From the NCBI GenBank assembly GCA_050952725.1, contig JBMNLN010000001.1, positions 248,001 through 312,000 of the forward strand: DNA of 64,000 nucleotides, read 5' to 3'. The position numbers and the translations under genes are program-made. The notes under the pieces are model-generated. The model saw nothing but the letters and a program-made list of their open reading frames with translations. It was not told the origin of the DNA and did no database searches. Source of the stretch: JAQWCH01 sp050952725. GTDB lineage: Bacteria > Bacillota_I > Bacilli_A > RFN20 > CAG-826. Shown one piece after another: positions 1 to 7,800 of this stretch (position 1 is the first letter of the stretch; every line of letters starts with the position of its first letter).

Positions 1-12
1 TCTATCGACTTA

Positions 13-51
13 GAAAAAAAGCATTCAATGTACTACATTGAATGAATGCTT
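13..51 (-). terminator. Rho-independent terminator downstream of sigH
   Basis: A 9-bp perfect stem is formed by 19-27 and 43-51. The inner loop contains a further short inverted repeat (ATGTA/TACAT). Read on the minus strand, the stem is followed by a run of seven T residues. It lies about 30 bases after the sigH stop codon, so it probably ends the sigH transcript. Confidence 0.75.
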
Positions 52-81
52 GGATTGAGTTTGAAAAGATGAAAAGCACAA

Positions 82-705
82 TTATTGTTTTGTGTAATCT
101 GATAGTTTATTTTTTAAGGTTTTCGCAATGGCAAAAACTTTTTTTCGCGACCATTTCGTCATGACGATAATCTCATCGTAAGTATACCCGCGGAGGCGAT
201 AAAGAGCTAACATCGCTTCTTCTTCAGTAAAATCAATCTCGATATAATTTATCAGATTTTCCAAATCGTCTTCAGGAATCGTGTTATAAGCAAGGTGAGG
301 ATCATAAGAACCTACTGTATCACCAAGTGTAATTTTGCCATCTTCAAACAATTCTTGCTCAAGAGACATAGCATAATTAAGCACGGAAAAGTTCTTTGTT
401 GAACATTCTTTCATATAAGCTCGCATTGCCCTTTGGATTAGAAGCCGCGCATAGCCAGCGAAAACCGATTTACCAAATTCAAAAGAGTTAACTGCTTGGA
501 TGAGCGCAATTACTCCAACTCCATGAAAATCTTCGCGTTCTAATCCAGTATACGGGTATTGTTCAATAAGATCATTAGCTTCCTTTTTGATGAGAAATTC
601 AAATTTTTCAATGATGATGTCTAATCCCTCTTGCACACCGCGTCGATAGACGATAATGCATTCTTCTGGTGTAACCTCTCTGTCGATTTTGCAATCACTA
701 ATCAT
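82..705 (-). CDS. sigH: RNA polymerase sigma-70 family factor, SigH-like
   Basis: A 207-residue sigma factor that would direct RNA polymerase to alternative promoters. Residues about 50-100 look like sigma region 2, with the aromatic/basic helix that contacts the -10 element and core enzyme. Residues about 158-203 look like region 4, a helix-turn-helix that reads the -35. There is no region 1.1 or full region 3, as expected for the SigH/ECF-like size class. The neighbourhood (cysS and rlmB upstream, same strand) matches the Firmicutes sigH locus, which is why I prefer SigH to another small sigma. The usual yacP between rlmB and sigH is missing. Whether it controls competence-like genes or a stress response cannot be told from this window. 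Confidence 0.8.
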   Translation of the reverse strand: MISDCKIDREVTPEECIIVYRRGVQEGLDIIIEKFEFLIKKEANDLIEQYPYTGLEREDFHGVGVIALIQAVNSFEFGKSVFAGYARLLIQRAMRAYMKECSTKNFSVLNYAMSLEQELFEDGKITLGDTVGSYDPHLAYNTIPEDDLENLINYIEIDFTEEEAMLALYRLRGYTYDEIIVMTKWSRKKVFAIAKTLKNKLSDYTKQ

Positions 706-718
706 ATCGTTTCTCCTC

Positions 719-1438
719 TTAATTCTCTCTTTTCTGTATTATTCCAGCAATTAAGATCGCAGTTGCCACTGAGGCATTTAAGGAATTGACATGGCCAGTC
801 ATAGGAATTTTTACCCGATAGTCACTGTTTTTTAAAAGAAGTTTCGGAACTCCTTTTCCTTCACTACCAATAATTAAAACCAGAGGAAAATCATAAGATA
901 AGTCCATGTAGTTAGTATCAGACTCACCTTCCGCACCGACAATCCAATAACCTGCTTTTTTAAGAGTGGTTAGCGTTTGGTTAAGATTGGTCACTTGACT
1001 AACTTTAACAAAATCAAAAGCGCCAGTAGCTACTTTTAAAGCCGCTCCCGTTACTTGAACGGATCGATCTTTAGGAATGATAATTCCATCAACACTAAAA
1101 GCATCTGCTGTACGGGCAATGGCCCCGAGATTATGCGGGTCTTCCAAACCTGCTAAAAGCAGAAGAAAAGGTTTACTTTGGCTTTTTGAATAAGCAATTA
1201 AATCATCAAGTGGGGTATAGGCAAATCGCTCAATTAGAGCGACAACCCCTTGATGTTTATCGCTTTTTACCATTTCGTTTAGAACGGAGTTTTGACAAAA
1301 TTCAATATCAATACCCTGTTCTTTTGCTAAAATTAAAATTTCTTGGTCCTGAAAATTATTCCGGATGAAAAGTTTATAAACTTGATTATTGATTAATCTA
1401 CTACGGACCGCATTTCGTCCATATAGAAAAGTTTTCAT
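719..1438 (-). CDS. rlmB: 23S rRNA (guanosine-2'-O)-methyltransferase RlmB (TrmH family)
   Basis: A SPOUT-class methyltransferase of 239 residues, a normal length. It would 2'-O-methylate a guanosine in the 23S rRNA peptidyl-transferase region using S-adenosylmethionine. The three family motifs are visible: a substrate-binding N-terminal domain (1-75), motif 1 with the conserved Asn-Leu-Gly-Ala-Ile-x-Arg around 103-110, motif 2 Ile-Gly-Ser-Glu-Gly-x-Gly at about 190-196, and motif 3 with Ser-Leu-Asn-x-Ser-x-Ala at 219-225, which forms the knotted cofactor pocket. It lies 13 bases upstream of sigH and 2 bases after the MgtC-family gene, so it is probably cotranscribed with them. Other TrmH-family RNA methylases have the same motifs; context favours RlmB. 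Confidence 0.88.
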   Translation of the reverse strand: MKTFLYGRNAVRSRLINNQVYKLFIRNNFQDQEILILAKEQGIDIEFCQNSVLNEMVKSDKHQGVVALIERFAYTPLDDLIAYSKSQSKPFLLLLAGLEDPHNLGAIARTADAFSVDGIIIPKDRSVQVTGAALKVATGAFDFVKVSQVTNLNQTLTTLKKAGYWIVGAEGESDTNYMDLSYDFPLVLIIGSEGKGVPKLLLKNSDYRVKIPMTGHVNSLNASVATAILIAGIIQKREN

Positions 1439-1440
1439 AA

Positions 1441-2220
1441 TTAATGATCAGCAGAGATGCGGAACTCCAATGGCTTAATCGTGTCTTTTAAGGCGTCGGT
1501 AAACGCGGCGATATTTTTTCTCGAAGTAAAAGCGCAATTCAACTCAACGCGGATATATGAATAGCCATTGATGACGACTAATTGGCTTTCTGAGTCGCGA
1601 ATATTGACTCCAAAGCGCGAAGCGACTAAATGAGCATCGCGAAGAATTGGGGTATCACTGGGGACGACCAGGGTAATTTTGGGCGCGCGGCGATTAGCAA
1701 AGCGTTCCACGCGACGGAAGGCCACAAGGACAAACATCGCTAGTACAGTAGATAAAATTGCTAAAACGAAGCGGCCCGTACCACAGGCAAGACCAATCGC
1801 CATCGAGAACCAAATCGTCGTCGCTGTAGTTAACCCCTTAATATCGGTCCCCGTCTGAATAATAGTACCCGCTCCTAAAAAACCAATACCTGGTACGATT
1901 TGGGCTGCAAGACGTAACGGATCGCGAGGGGAATCACCAGCATAAGTAAATCCATAAATGGAAATTAGGGTAATGACAGTGGAGCCCGCCCCAATGAGAA
2001 TATGAGTTCTTAAACCCGCCGGGTGTCCGTGATATTCCCGTTCAAAACCAATCACACCCGATAAAATAAAACCCATGGCAAGACTTAGAAGAGCAAGGAG
2101 TAAATTACCCCAAATTCCAAGGTTATTGAAAAAATCGACAATTACCTGATCAATAGTAAAAATGCCTCCGCCGATATCACCAGCGCCAGCAGCAAGGAAG
2201 GGAAATAAATTGTGGAACAT
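1441..2220 (-). CDS. MgtC/SapB-family membrane protein
   Basis: A 259-residue membrane protein with about four to five hydrophobic helices in residues 30-165, followed by a soluble domain of about 90 residues that resembles the ACT-like C-terminal domain of MgtC. The family signature Gly-Phe-Glu-Arg-Glu, followed by His-x-Ala-Gly-Leu-Arg-Thr, is present at about 58-72. MgtC proteins are linked to growth at low magnesium and to control of the F-type ATPase or phosphate uptake, but the biochemical activity of most members is unsettled. A strong purine-rich ribosome site precedes the ATG. It sits between cysS and rlmB, where Bacillus carries mrnC (Mini-RNase III), so its presence inside this RNA-related operon is unusual. 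Confidence 0.82.
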   Translation of the reverse strand: MFHNLFPFLAAGAGDIGGGIFTIDQVIVDFFNNLGIWGNLLLALLSLAMGFILSGVIGFEREYHGHPAGLRTHILIGAGSTVITLISIYGFTYAGDSPRDPLRLAAQIVPGIGFLGAGTIIQTGTDIKGLTTATTIWFSMAIGLACGTGRFVLAILSTVLAMFVLVAFRRVERFANRRAPKITLVVPSDTPILRDAHLVASRFGVNIRDSESQLVVINGYSYIRVELNCAFTSRKNIAAFTDALKDTIKPLEFRISADH

Positions 2221-2246
2221 AAGATGTTACCTTTCCTTTCGGAGCC

Positions 2247-3590
2247 TTATAGGATATTGCGCGCGATTAACTCGGCTCTTAATTCATCGCTTTCTTCGTA
2301 TCGTTTCTCGGCGCGCGCTTTGCGATAGTCAAATAAAAGTTTTCGGGCCTTTTGGTCCAAAACTGGATATGATGCTTTGATTCCTAGTATTATAAGCATA
2401 TCACGAAAGACCGCAAAGTAGTTAAGCATTTTTTCTAAATCCGGCTTTGGTAAACGAAGTTCAGTATTAATCTTTTTCAAAAGAGCGAATAAATCACTAA
2501 TTGCATTTGGTGTGTTAAAATCATCGCCTAATGCTAAAAGAAAATCATCGATTTCAGCCGGGTTGCCTTTAGTTAAATCTTGATCGTGTTCTTGAAGGAA
2601 AACGGCTAATTGCTTGTAAGAGTTCAGGATGCGGTTTACTTCGTTTTGAGCCGAGAGTGCTATTTCCTCGGTGAAGTTAACTGGGGCGCGATAATGAGTT
2701 TCCAAAAGTAAAAGGCGAATGGTATTGCCGCCATATTTTTGTAAAGCATCTCTAGCAGTGACGACATTCCCTAGTGACTTTGACATCTTTTGGTCACCCA
2801 GATTAATAAAGCCATTATGCATCCAAATTTGTGCAATAGTGTTGTTATGTAAAACTCGAGCTTGGGCAATTTCATTCTCATGATGGGGAAACTTTAAATC
2901 GAACCCCCCTCCATGGATATCAATTTCTTTTTTAGGGAAGACACTACCAATCATCACGACACATTCCGTATGCCATCCAGGACGCCCCTGACCCCAAGGG
3001 GAATCCCAACGGATACCATTGTCGGTTTTTTTCCACAGAACAAAATCTAAAGGTGATTCTTTTTCAGTATTCTCTTCAATGCGCGCTCCCACGAGCAATG
3101 ATTCTTTATCAGTGTTGGAAAGCTCACCATAATGAGGGTCAGCCGCAACGCGGAAATAGACATTGCCATTAACCTGATAAGCGGCACCTTTTTCCATCAG
3201 CTCCAAGATAAAGGCAACCATTTCCTCCATATATTCGGTGACCCGCGGATTAATTGATGCGGGTTTTGCATTAATATCGCGCAAATTCTGTTCATAAGAC
3301 GCAATATAACGATCAGCGATTTCCTTTTCGGTGATTGCTTCATTTTCCGCTTTCGCAATAATGCGATCATCAACATCGGTGTAGTTGGAAACAAATTTAA
3401 TGCGATAACCAAGATATGATAAAAAGTTTGTCAAGGTATCAAAAACAACAACTGGTCGAAGATTGCCGATATGGACTTCATCATAGACCGTTGGTCCGCA
3501 TACATAAAGTGATACTTCACCTGGTACAAGCGGCCGAAGCACTTCGATTTGGTCAGTCAATGAATTATAGAGTTTAACTTCCATCATCAT
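2247..3590 (-). CDS. cysS: Cysteinyl-tRNA synthetase
   Basis: A class I aminoacyl-tRNA synthetase that charges tRNA-Cys. Residues 40-43 are the HIGN adenylate motif and 268-272 the KMSKS loop. Zinc/cysteine-binding residues expected for the family are visible: Cys31, Cys210 and the HHENE segment at 236-240. The length (447) is normal. The start is ambiguous because three ATG codons stand in a row; the AAGGAG ribosome site is 6 bases from the first, so I keep the first. It leads a set of minus-strand genes (cysS, MgtC family, rlmB, sigH) with short gaps. No T-box leader is visible in the 62-base gap upstream. Confidence 0.95.
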   Translation of the reverse strand: MMMEVKLYNSLTDQIEVLRPLVPGEVSLYVCGPTVYDEVHIGNLRPVVVFDTLTNFLSYLGYRIKFVSNYTDVDDRIIAKAENEAITEKEIADRYIASYEQNLRDINAKPASINPRVTEYMEEMVAFILELMEKGAAYQVNGNVYFRVAADPHYGELSNTDKESLLVGARIEENTEKESPLDFVLWKKTDNGIRWDSPWGQGRPGWHTECVVMIGSVFPKKEIDIHGGGFDLKFPHHENEIAQARVLHNNTIAQIWMHNGFINLGDQKMSKSLGNVVTARDALQKYGGNTIRLLLLETHYRAPVNFTEEIALSAQNEVNRILNSYKQLAVFLQEHDQDLTKGNPAEIDDFLLALGDDFNTPNAISDLFALLKKINTELRLPKPDLEKMLNYFAVFRDMLIILGIKASYPVLDQKARKLLFDYRKARAEKRYEESDELRAELIARNIL

Positions 3591-3652
3591 CGGTTTCTCC
3601 TTGGTAAACTAATTTTACTAAAACTCTATAATAATGCCAAATAAAACGAGTT

Positions 3653-4309
3653 TTAATCAACTAATTTCAATATTTCTAAAGGTGTATCCACCTCGTATAT
3701 TCTCTTCGTACTACCAATGTCTTCTAAGGTGCGAAAACCATAAGTGACAAAGCAACTATCAACACCTCCATTACTTGCCAGTTCTAAATCCATTTCTGTA
3801 TCGCCAACAAAAAGCGTTTTTTCGCGTTTTACATTATGATTTTCGAGCAGATGATTAAGAATTGTCGGATCTGGTTTAACTGGAAGATGCTCAACTTGAC
3901 CGTAAACCGCCTCAAATATCCCGGGTAAAAAATAATTGATTACTCTTTCGGCAATCGCATGCGGCTTATTGGTTAAGACAAAAAGACGGACCCCTTTTTC
4001 TTTGAGTTTCGCTAGAAGTTTATCCATTCCCTCATAAATAGAAGTGTGGTCAATCTGGGGACTAAGATGGTAGTTTTGAAGATATTGACGATAAACTTGT
4101 TCTTCTTCCTTTAAAGGGATATGAAAAGGCTCAACCGCTCGTTTAATTAAATAACGTGCCCCTCCCCCTAAAAGATAGCGGCCTTCTTCCTTTGAATATT
4201 GATAGTTAATACCAGAATCGCTAAGACTTTTATTTAAAACTGCCATAATATCGCCGAGAGTATCTAAAAGAGTTCCATCAAGATCAAAAATAATTGCTTC
4301 GTATTTCAT
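3653..4309 (-). CDS. HAD-superfamily phosphatase, Gph-like
   Basis: A 218-residue haloacid-dehalogenase-type hydrolase. The nucleophile motif DLDGTL is at 9-14, the Thr/Asn motif (LTNK) near 115-118, the Lys-Pro-Asp-Pro segment near 144-147, and the acidic motif Gly-Asp-x-x-x-Asp near 167-172. The alpha-helical cap between motifs I and II fits the phosphoglycolate phosphatase / beta-phosphoglucomutase-like subgroup, so a small phosphorylated metabolite is the likely substrate. HAD members cannot be assigned a substrate from sequence alone. It lies 62 bases upstream of cysS on the same strand. Confidence 0.78.
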   Translation of the reverse strand: MKYEAIIFDLDGTLLDTLGDIMAVLNKSLSDSGINYQYSKEEGRYLLGGGARYLIKRAVEPFHIPLKEEEQVYRQYLQNYHLSPQIDHTSIYEGMDKLLAKLKEKGVRLFVLTNKPHAIAERVINYFLPGIFEAVYGQVEHLPVKPDPTILNHLLENHNVKREKTLFVGDTEMDLELASNGGVDSCFVTYGFRTLEDIGSTKRIYEVDTPLEILKLVD

Positions 4310-4324
4310 CGTTTCACCTCAACC

Positions 4325-4355
4325 AAAATAAAAGGCTCCGTAATGCGGAGCCTTT
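4325..4355 (-). terminator. Rho-independent terminator after the small membrane protein
   Basis: A perfect 10-bp GC-rich stem (4331-4340 with 4346-4355) and a 5-base loop, followed on the minus strand by TTTTATTTT. It lies 18 bases after the stop of the 77-residue membrane protein and separates it from the HAD gene. Confidence 0.85.
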
Positions 4356-4372
4356 GCATAATATTAAAAATA

Positions 4373-4606
4373 TTAATCAATCCAAAGGACTTTATCCGCA
4401 AAAAGGATCGTAATGATATCAACCAACCATAACCACGGAAGCCCAATTACGATTAAGAGAATCGCCAAAACCACTCCAAGTGTGCTCTTTTTAGTAATGC
4501 TCTTCACAAGGCGATAAATTACCCAAACGATGTCAAGCACTGGGAGAGCGAGAATAACTTTGATAAGCTTCGAAGCGGAATCCATCCATTTAATAAATTT
4601 CTTCAT
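4373..4606 (-). CDS. Small membrane protein of unknown function
   Basis: A 77-residue protein with a basic N-terminus and two hydrophobic helices, roughly residues 15-35 and 42-66; the second is rich in Trp, Ile and Leu. An in-frame TTG lies 18 bases upstream, but the AAGGAG ribosome site sits inside that extension and is 8 bases from the ATG at 4606, so the ATG is the better start. It has its own terminator and about 80 bases of upstream space, so it is probably a single-gene unit. I recognise no family. Confidence 0.65.
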   Translation of the reverse strand: MKKFIKWMDSASKLIKVILALPVLDIVWVIYRLVKSITKKSTLGVVLAILLIVIGLPWLWLVDIITILFADKVLWID

Positions 4607-4683
4607 AAAACCATCTCCTTCCAATTAGAATTATAACATAGAATTTTTCTTATTAAATACTCGACCTTATAACTTTTCCATCA

Positions 4684-5181
4684 TCACTTTTTCAATTTGG
4701 AAGGGTAGGTCCCTTCAATTTTAGCCCATGTGATAATGCGCTCTGGAAGGACGCGGAGCATCTCATTGAAAAAGAAACCATCTTTTAATCCGAGCTTTTC
4801 CTTTAACGCAAAAACATAAAGAGTATAAACATGGGTTTTATCAGGAGGAGCCATTCCTCCGTAACCATGGGCATCGTCTCGGTGATTTCGCCCATCATAC
4901 CAAGAATTGATTCCCTCAATTAATCTCCCTTGATGACTCTCCCCTTTGGGCATCACTGGTGAGACAAAATCACTTACTAACCAGTGAATAAAAGGCGCAC
5001 CACTAACCGGAACGGCATCATAATCGATAAAAATCAGAGCAAAGGCTTTTGTTTCTTTCGGATAATCCTCAATTGCAAATGGAAAGGAAATATGCGGCAT
5101 ACCATTTTTATCTTTCGGGCCGAAATTGCCAAATTCCAATGCAAAAGCCCCATCTTTTATTGCGTTTGTAATTATCTTCAT
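4684..5181 (-). CDS. YbhB/YbcL-type PEBP (Raf kinase inhibitor-like) protein
   Basis: A 165-residue phosphatidylethanolamine-binding-protein fold. Family features seen are the Asp-x-Asp-Ala-Pro-like segment (Ile-Asp-Tyr-Asp-Ala-Val-Pro near 50-56), the His-Trp-Leu-Val strand, and the Gly-Tyr-Gly-Gly-x-x-Pro-Pro turn followed by Thr-His-x-Tyr near 107-121. These residues line the anion/phospholipid pocket of the family. Bacterial members have no well-established role. No signal peptide is present, so it is cytoplasmic. A GGAGGTG ribosome site supports the ATG. It stands alone between the ribosomal operon terminator and the small membrane gene. Confidence 0.85.
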   Translation of the reverse strand: MKIITNAIKDGAFALEFGNFGPKDKNGMPHISFPFAIEDYPKETKAFALIFIDYDAVPVSGAPFIHWLVSDFVSPVMPKGESHQGRLIEGINSWYDGRNHRDDAHGYGGMAPPDKTHVYTLYVFALKEKLGLKDGFFFNEMLRVLPERIITWAKIEGTYPSKLKK

Positions 5182-5221
5182 CTTGCACCTCCATTACCAT
5201 TTTAACAAAAAATTGCCATTT

Positions 5222-5253
5222 ATAAAAAACAAGGGGAGCTGTTCCCCTTGTTT
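5222..5253 (-). terminator. Terminator of the S10-spc-alpha operon
   Basis: An 11-bp perfect stem (5227-5237 with 5243-5253) and a 5-base loop, followed on the minus strand by TTTTTTATAAA (part of the run lies in the stem). It is 24 bases after the rplQ stop codon and ends the 15-kb ribosomal operon. Confidence 0.9.
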
Positions 5254-5276
5254 CAATGAAATTTTTGGTGTTGAGT

Positions 5277-5678
5277 TTATTCGACGAATTCGAGTAACGC
5301 CATTGGGGCATTATCGCCTCGGCGGGCGACGAGTTTTAGGACACGCGTATATCCACCATTGCGGTTTTGAAAACGCGGTCCAAGTTCATCGAATAAAACT
5401 TCTAAAGCGGTTTTGCCATCGGGGCGTTTAACGCCTTCGCGAACGACCGCGGCAGCGAGACGACGTGAATGTAGGTCGCCTCTTTTCGCTAAAGTGACTA
5501 AACGATCAGCTTTGCGACTGACTTGATATGCAACTTTTTCTAAAACTTGCACGCGGCCATGAATAATTAATTCGGACACGACATTGCGGACCATGTTTTT
5601 GTCTTTACTCTTTGTATATCCTTCTTTAAAGCGGACACCACCTTTTCCGTGTACGTTTTTCCGTCCAGTTGTTCCCAT
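5277..5678 (-). CDS. rplQ: 50S ribosomal protein L17
   Basis: A 133-residue L17, close to the usual 115-130. The conserved basic N-terminal block that contacts 23S rRNA near the exit tunnel is present, with Thr-Thr-Gly-Arg-Lys near the start. An internal region of about 15 residues after the Arg-rich middle is longer than in many homologues. It is the last gene of the superoperon, 13 bases after rpoA, as in most Firmicutes. Confidence 0.95.
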   Translation of the reverse strand: MGTTGRKNVHGKGGVRFKEGYTKSKDKNMVRNVVSELIIHGRVQVLEKVAYQVSRKADRLVTLAKRGDLHSRRLAAAVVREGVKRPDGKTALEVLFDELGPRFQNRNGGYTRVLKLVARRGDNAPMALLEFVE

Positions 5679-5691
5679 AATTATTTACTCC

Positions 5692-6654
5692 TTAGTCGAA
5701 TTGCCGGAAGGTAAGGCCATATTCAGCTAATTTATCCTTAACTTCTTTTAGTGATTTTTTACCGAGATTACGAACTTTCATCATATCTTCCTCAGTTGTT
5801 TGCGTTAACTCTAAAACAGTTTGGATACCAGCTCGTTTAAGACAGTTGTAAGAGCGGACCGAGAGATCGAGCTCTTCAATAGTCATTTCTGGTACGGCAT
5901 CGTGTTCTTTTTCTTCGTCCTTGATAATTTGAAGTTTTTCCGCTTTCTTATCAAGGGTAGCAAATTCTTCATAGAAGACGATGAGAATGCGCGCGGCTAA
6001 AGCAATCGCATCTTGAGGTTTAGTTGCCCCATTAGTCCATACTTCTAAAGTGAGCCGATCGTAATTAGCGTTATGGCCAACCCGAGTTGGATCGACTTTA
6101 TAAGCAACTTTAGTCACTGGTGAGTAGTTACTATCGGTAATAATCGTCCCCACCGGCATTTGCAGATGTAGAGCCTTGTTGTTTTCGCCGGTGATATAAC
6201 CGCGCCCATTATGAGCGTGCATCACCATTTTTAAATGTCCGCCTTCGGCGACATGAGCGATGACAAGTTCGGGATTAACCACGGTAAAGTCACCAGGTTT
6301 AATATCCGCAGCGGTTACCGTTGCTGGACCTGCGACATCGAGTTCAAGACGACGAGTAGTATTTTCACCACTTGGAATTTTTAAGACTAAGTCCTTGAGA
6401 TTGAGGATGATGGTCGTCACATCTTCGACGATTCCTGGAAGGGCGGCAAATTCATGCCGAGCGCCTTGGATTTCGACCGCGTAGATGCTCGCGCCAGGTA
6501 ATGAGGATAGGAGCACTCTTCTTAAAGAGTTTCCTAAAGTAAGACCAAACCCGCGTTCGAGGGGTTCAATCACAAATTTACCGTATTTCTTATTTTCTTC
6601 AATTTGGATGACTTTGAATTCTGCTCGTTCCATCGGCATGGCAATGACTGACAT
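5692..6654 (-). CDS. rpoA: RNA polymerase alpha subunit
   Basis: The alpha subunit starts RNA polymerase assembly as a dimer and contacts UP elements and activators through its C-terminal domain. With the ATG at 6654 the protein is 320 residues: an N-terminal dimerisation domain (about 1-225, with the family segment Leu-Gly-Asn-Ser-Leu-Arg-Arg-Val-Leu), a charged linker, and an HhH-containing C-terminal domain (about 245-320). A GTG 30 bases upstream would add ten residues, but an AGGAGG site lies inside that stretch and is correctly spaced for the ATG, so the shorter form is preferred. It is flanked by rpsK and rplQ as usual. Confidence 0.96.
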   Translation of the reverse strand: MSVIAMPMERAEFKVIQIEENKKYGKFVIEPLERGFGLTLGNSLRRVLLSSLPGASIYAVEIQGARHEFAALPGIVEDVTTIILNLKDLVLKIPSGENTTRRLELDVAGPATVTAADIKPGDFTVVNPELVIAHVAEGGHLKMVMHAHNGRGYITGENNKALHLQMPVGTIITDSNYSPVTKVAYKVDPTRVGHNANYDRLTLEVWTNGATKPQDAIALAARILIVFYEEFATLDKKAEKLQIIKDEEKEHDAVPEMTIEELDLSVRSYNCLKRAGIQTVLELTQTTEEDMMKVRNLGKKSLKEVKDKLAEYGLTFRQFD

Positions 6655-6687
6655 CTTCTTTTCCTCCTTTAATTGCTTATCCACGGT

Positions 6688-7083
6688 TTAACCTCTTGGC
6701 CGTTTCGGGGGCCGGCAACCATTGTGGGGGATTGGGGTGGTATCGGTAATTGATAGAACCCGTAATCCCGCCGTTTGCAAAGCGCGAATCGCACTTTCGC
6801 GACCTTGACCAGGACCTTTGACGTTGACGTCAACTTGAGTTAAGCCTTGGTCAACTGCAACTTTCGCGGCGGCTTCCGAAGCGACTTGAGCGGCCCAGGG
6901 TGTGGATTTTTTCGAACCTTTAAACCCTAAAGCACCGGCAGACGACCAAGCGATGGCGTTACCGGCTTCATCGGTAATTGTAATAATCGTATTGTTAAAA
7001 GTGGAGTGAATATGCGCAATCCCTTTCGTATACGAACGACGGATTCTCTTTTTGCGACCAGCTGGTCTTCTTGCTGCTGCCAT
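6688..7083 (-). CDS. rpsK: 30S ribosomal protein S11
   Basis: A 131-residue S11 of normal length, part of the 30S platform near the mRNA exit site. The conserved Ser-x-Asn-Asn-Thr-Ile-Ile and the C-terminal Pro-His-Asn-Gly-Cys-Arg-Pro-Pro-Lys motif are intact. It lies between rpsM and rpoA in the alpha operon. Confidence 0.96.
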   Translation of the reverse strand: MAAARRPAGRKKRIRRSYTKGIAHIHSTFNNTIITITDEAGNAIAWSSAGALGFKGSKKSTPWAAQVASEAAAKVAVDQGLTQVDVNVKGPGQGRESAIRALQTAGLRVLSITDTTPIPHNGCRPPKRPRG

Positions 7084-7102
7084 AATCTAAAATCCTCCTC
7101 TT

Positions 7103-7480
7103 TTAACCTTGAGACGCCGCTTTCTTATTCGCGATCGTTCTCCGCGGGCCTTTTCTCGTCCGCGCGTTAGTTCTAGTTCTTTGACCATTGACCGGTAAAC
7201 CCCGACGATGGCGAATGCCGCGGTAGCAACCGATTTCTTGTAAGCGTTTGACATTGAGCATTACTTCCCGATGCAAATCACCTTCGACGCGAACTTTAGC
7301 AACTTCCGCGCGAATGGCGGTTAATTGCTCATCGGAGAGATCTTTGACGCGAATATTCTCGTCAACTTTGGCGCGAGTTAAAATTTTCTTCGATGTGGTT
7401 TGCCCAATTCCATAAATATAGGTTAGGGCGATTACCACGCGTTTTTCATTAGGAACGTCTACACCAACTATACGTGCCAT
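7103..7480 (-). CDS. rpsM: 30S ribosomal protein S13
   Basis: A 125-residue S13 of the 30S head, which contacts tRNA and forms bridges to the 50S. The N-terminal Gly-Val-x-x-Pro, the HhH region Ile-Tyr-Gly-Ile-Gly, and the C-terminal Arg-Gly-Leu-Pro-Val-x-Gly-Gln-Arg-Thr segment with its basic tail are present. It lies between rpmJ and rpsK. Confidence 0.96.
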   Translation of the reverse strand: MARIVGVDVPNEKRVVIALTYIYGIGQTTSKKILTRAKVDENIRVKDLSDEQLTAIRAEVAKVRVEGDLHREVMLNVKRLQEIGCYRGIRHRRGLPVNGQRTRTNARTRKGPRRTIANKKAASQG

Positions 7481-7498
7481 AATTCCATTTCCTCCTTA

Positions 7499-7612
7499 TC
7501 AACCTTGTCTTTGCTTGTGCTTGGGATTTTCGCAGATCACCATTAATTTGCCTTTGCGGCGAATCACTTTGCACTTATCGCAAATCGGTTTAACTGAGGC
7601 TCTTACTTTCAT
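7499..7612 (-). CDS. rpmJ: 50S ribosomal protein L36 (zinc-ribbon type)
   Basis: A 37-residue protein found by translating the gap between map and rpsM. It has the L36 zinc ribbon: Cys11 and Cys14 (CDKC), a third Cys at 27 and a His near 32, with the usual MKVR start. This is the zinc-binding C+ form. A CGGAGGA ribosome site precedes the ATG. It directly follows a structured leader where infA is normally found. Confidence 0.93.
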   Translation of the reverse strand: MKVRASVKPICDKCKVIRRKGKLMVICENPKHKQRQG

Positions 7613-7645
7613 AATAAATTCCTCCGTTTTTCCCTTTCTTGAAAT

Positions 7646-7734
7646 TAACCCGTATTAGATTGTGCGGGAGGGAACTTCGCGCCGGATAAGATCGAGATAA
7701 TACGAGTTATCTTGGTCTTATTCGAAACGGGTTA
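7646..7734 (-). ncRNA. Candidate structured leader RNA upstream of rpmJ-rpsM-rpsK-rpoA-rplQ
   Basis: The 188 bases between map and rpmJ have no credible gene. On the minus strand they fold into nested helices. A closing stem pairs 7727-7734 with 7646-7653 (8 bp) and continues through 7723-7726 with 7676-7679 (4 bp). It encloses a stem of 6 bp (7716-7721 with 7686-7691), a symmetric 4/4 internal loop, 5 bp (7707-7711 with 7696-7700) and a 6-base loop. The 3' arm ends about 30 bases before the L36 start. Position before the alpha-operon ribosomal genes suggests autogenous control by an encoded ribosomal protein, but this is inference from pairing alone. Confidence 0.45.
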
Positions 7735-7800
7735 TCTCGAAGTCCAACGCTATCCTCACATCAAAGTATCTTAACTTCGGAAAGAGTGATAACGCTCCGC

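Noticed and set aside
5108..5431. Frames in both directions across the rplQ terminator
   Set aside because: They run through the terminator hairpin and antisense to rplQ, with no ribosome sites; shadows of real genes.
7613..7800. Possible infA remnant between map and rpmJ
   Set aside because: All minus-strand frames have multiple stops and only a few residues resemble IF-1 by chance; the space is shorter than infA.
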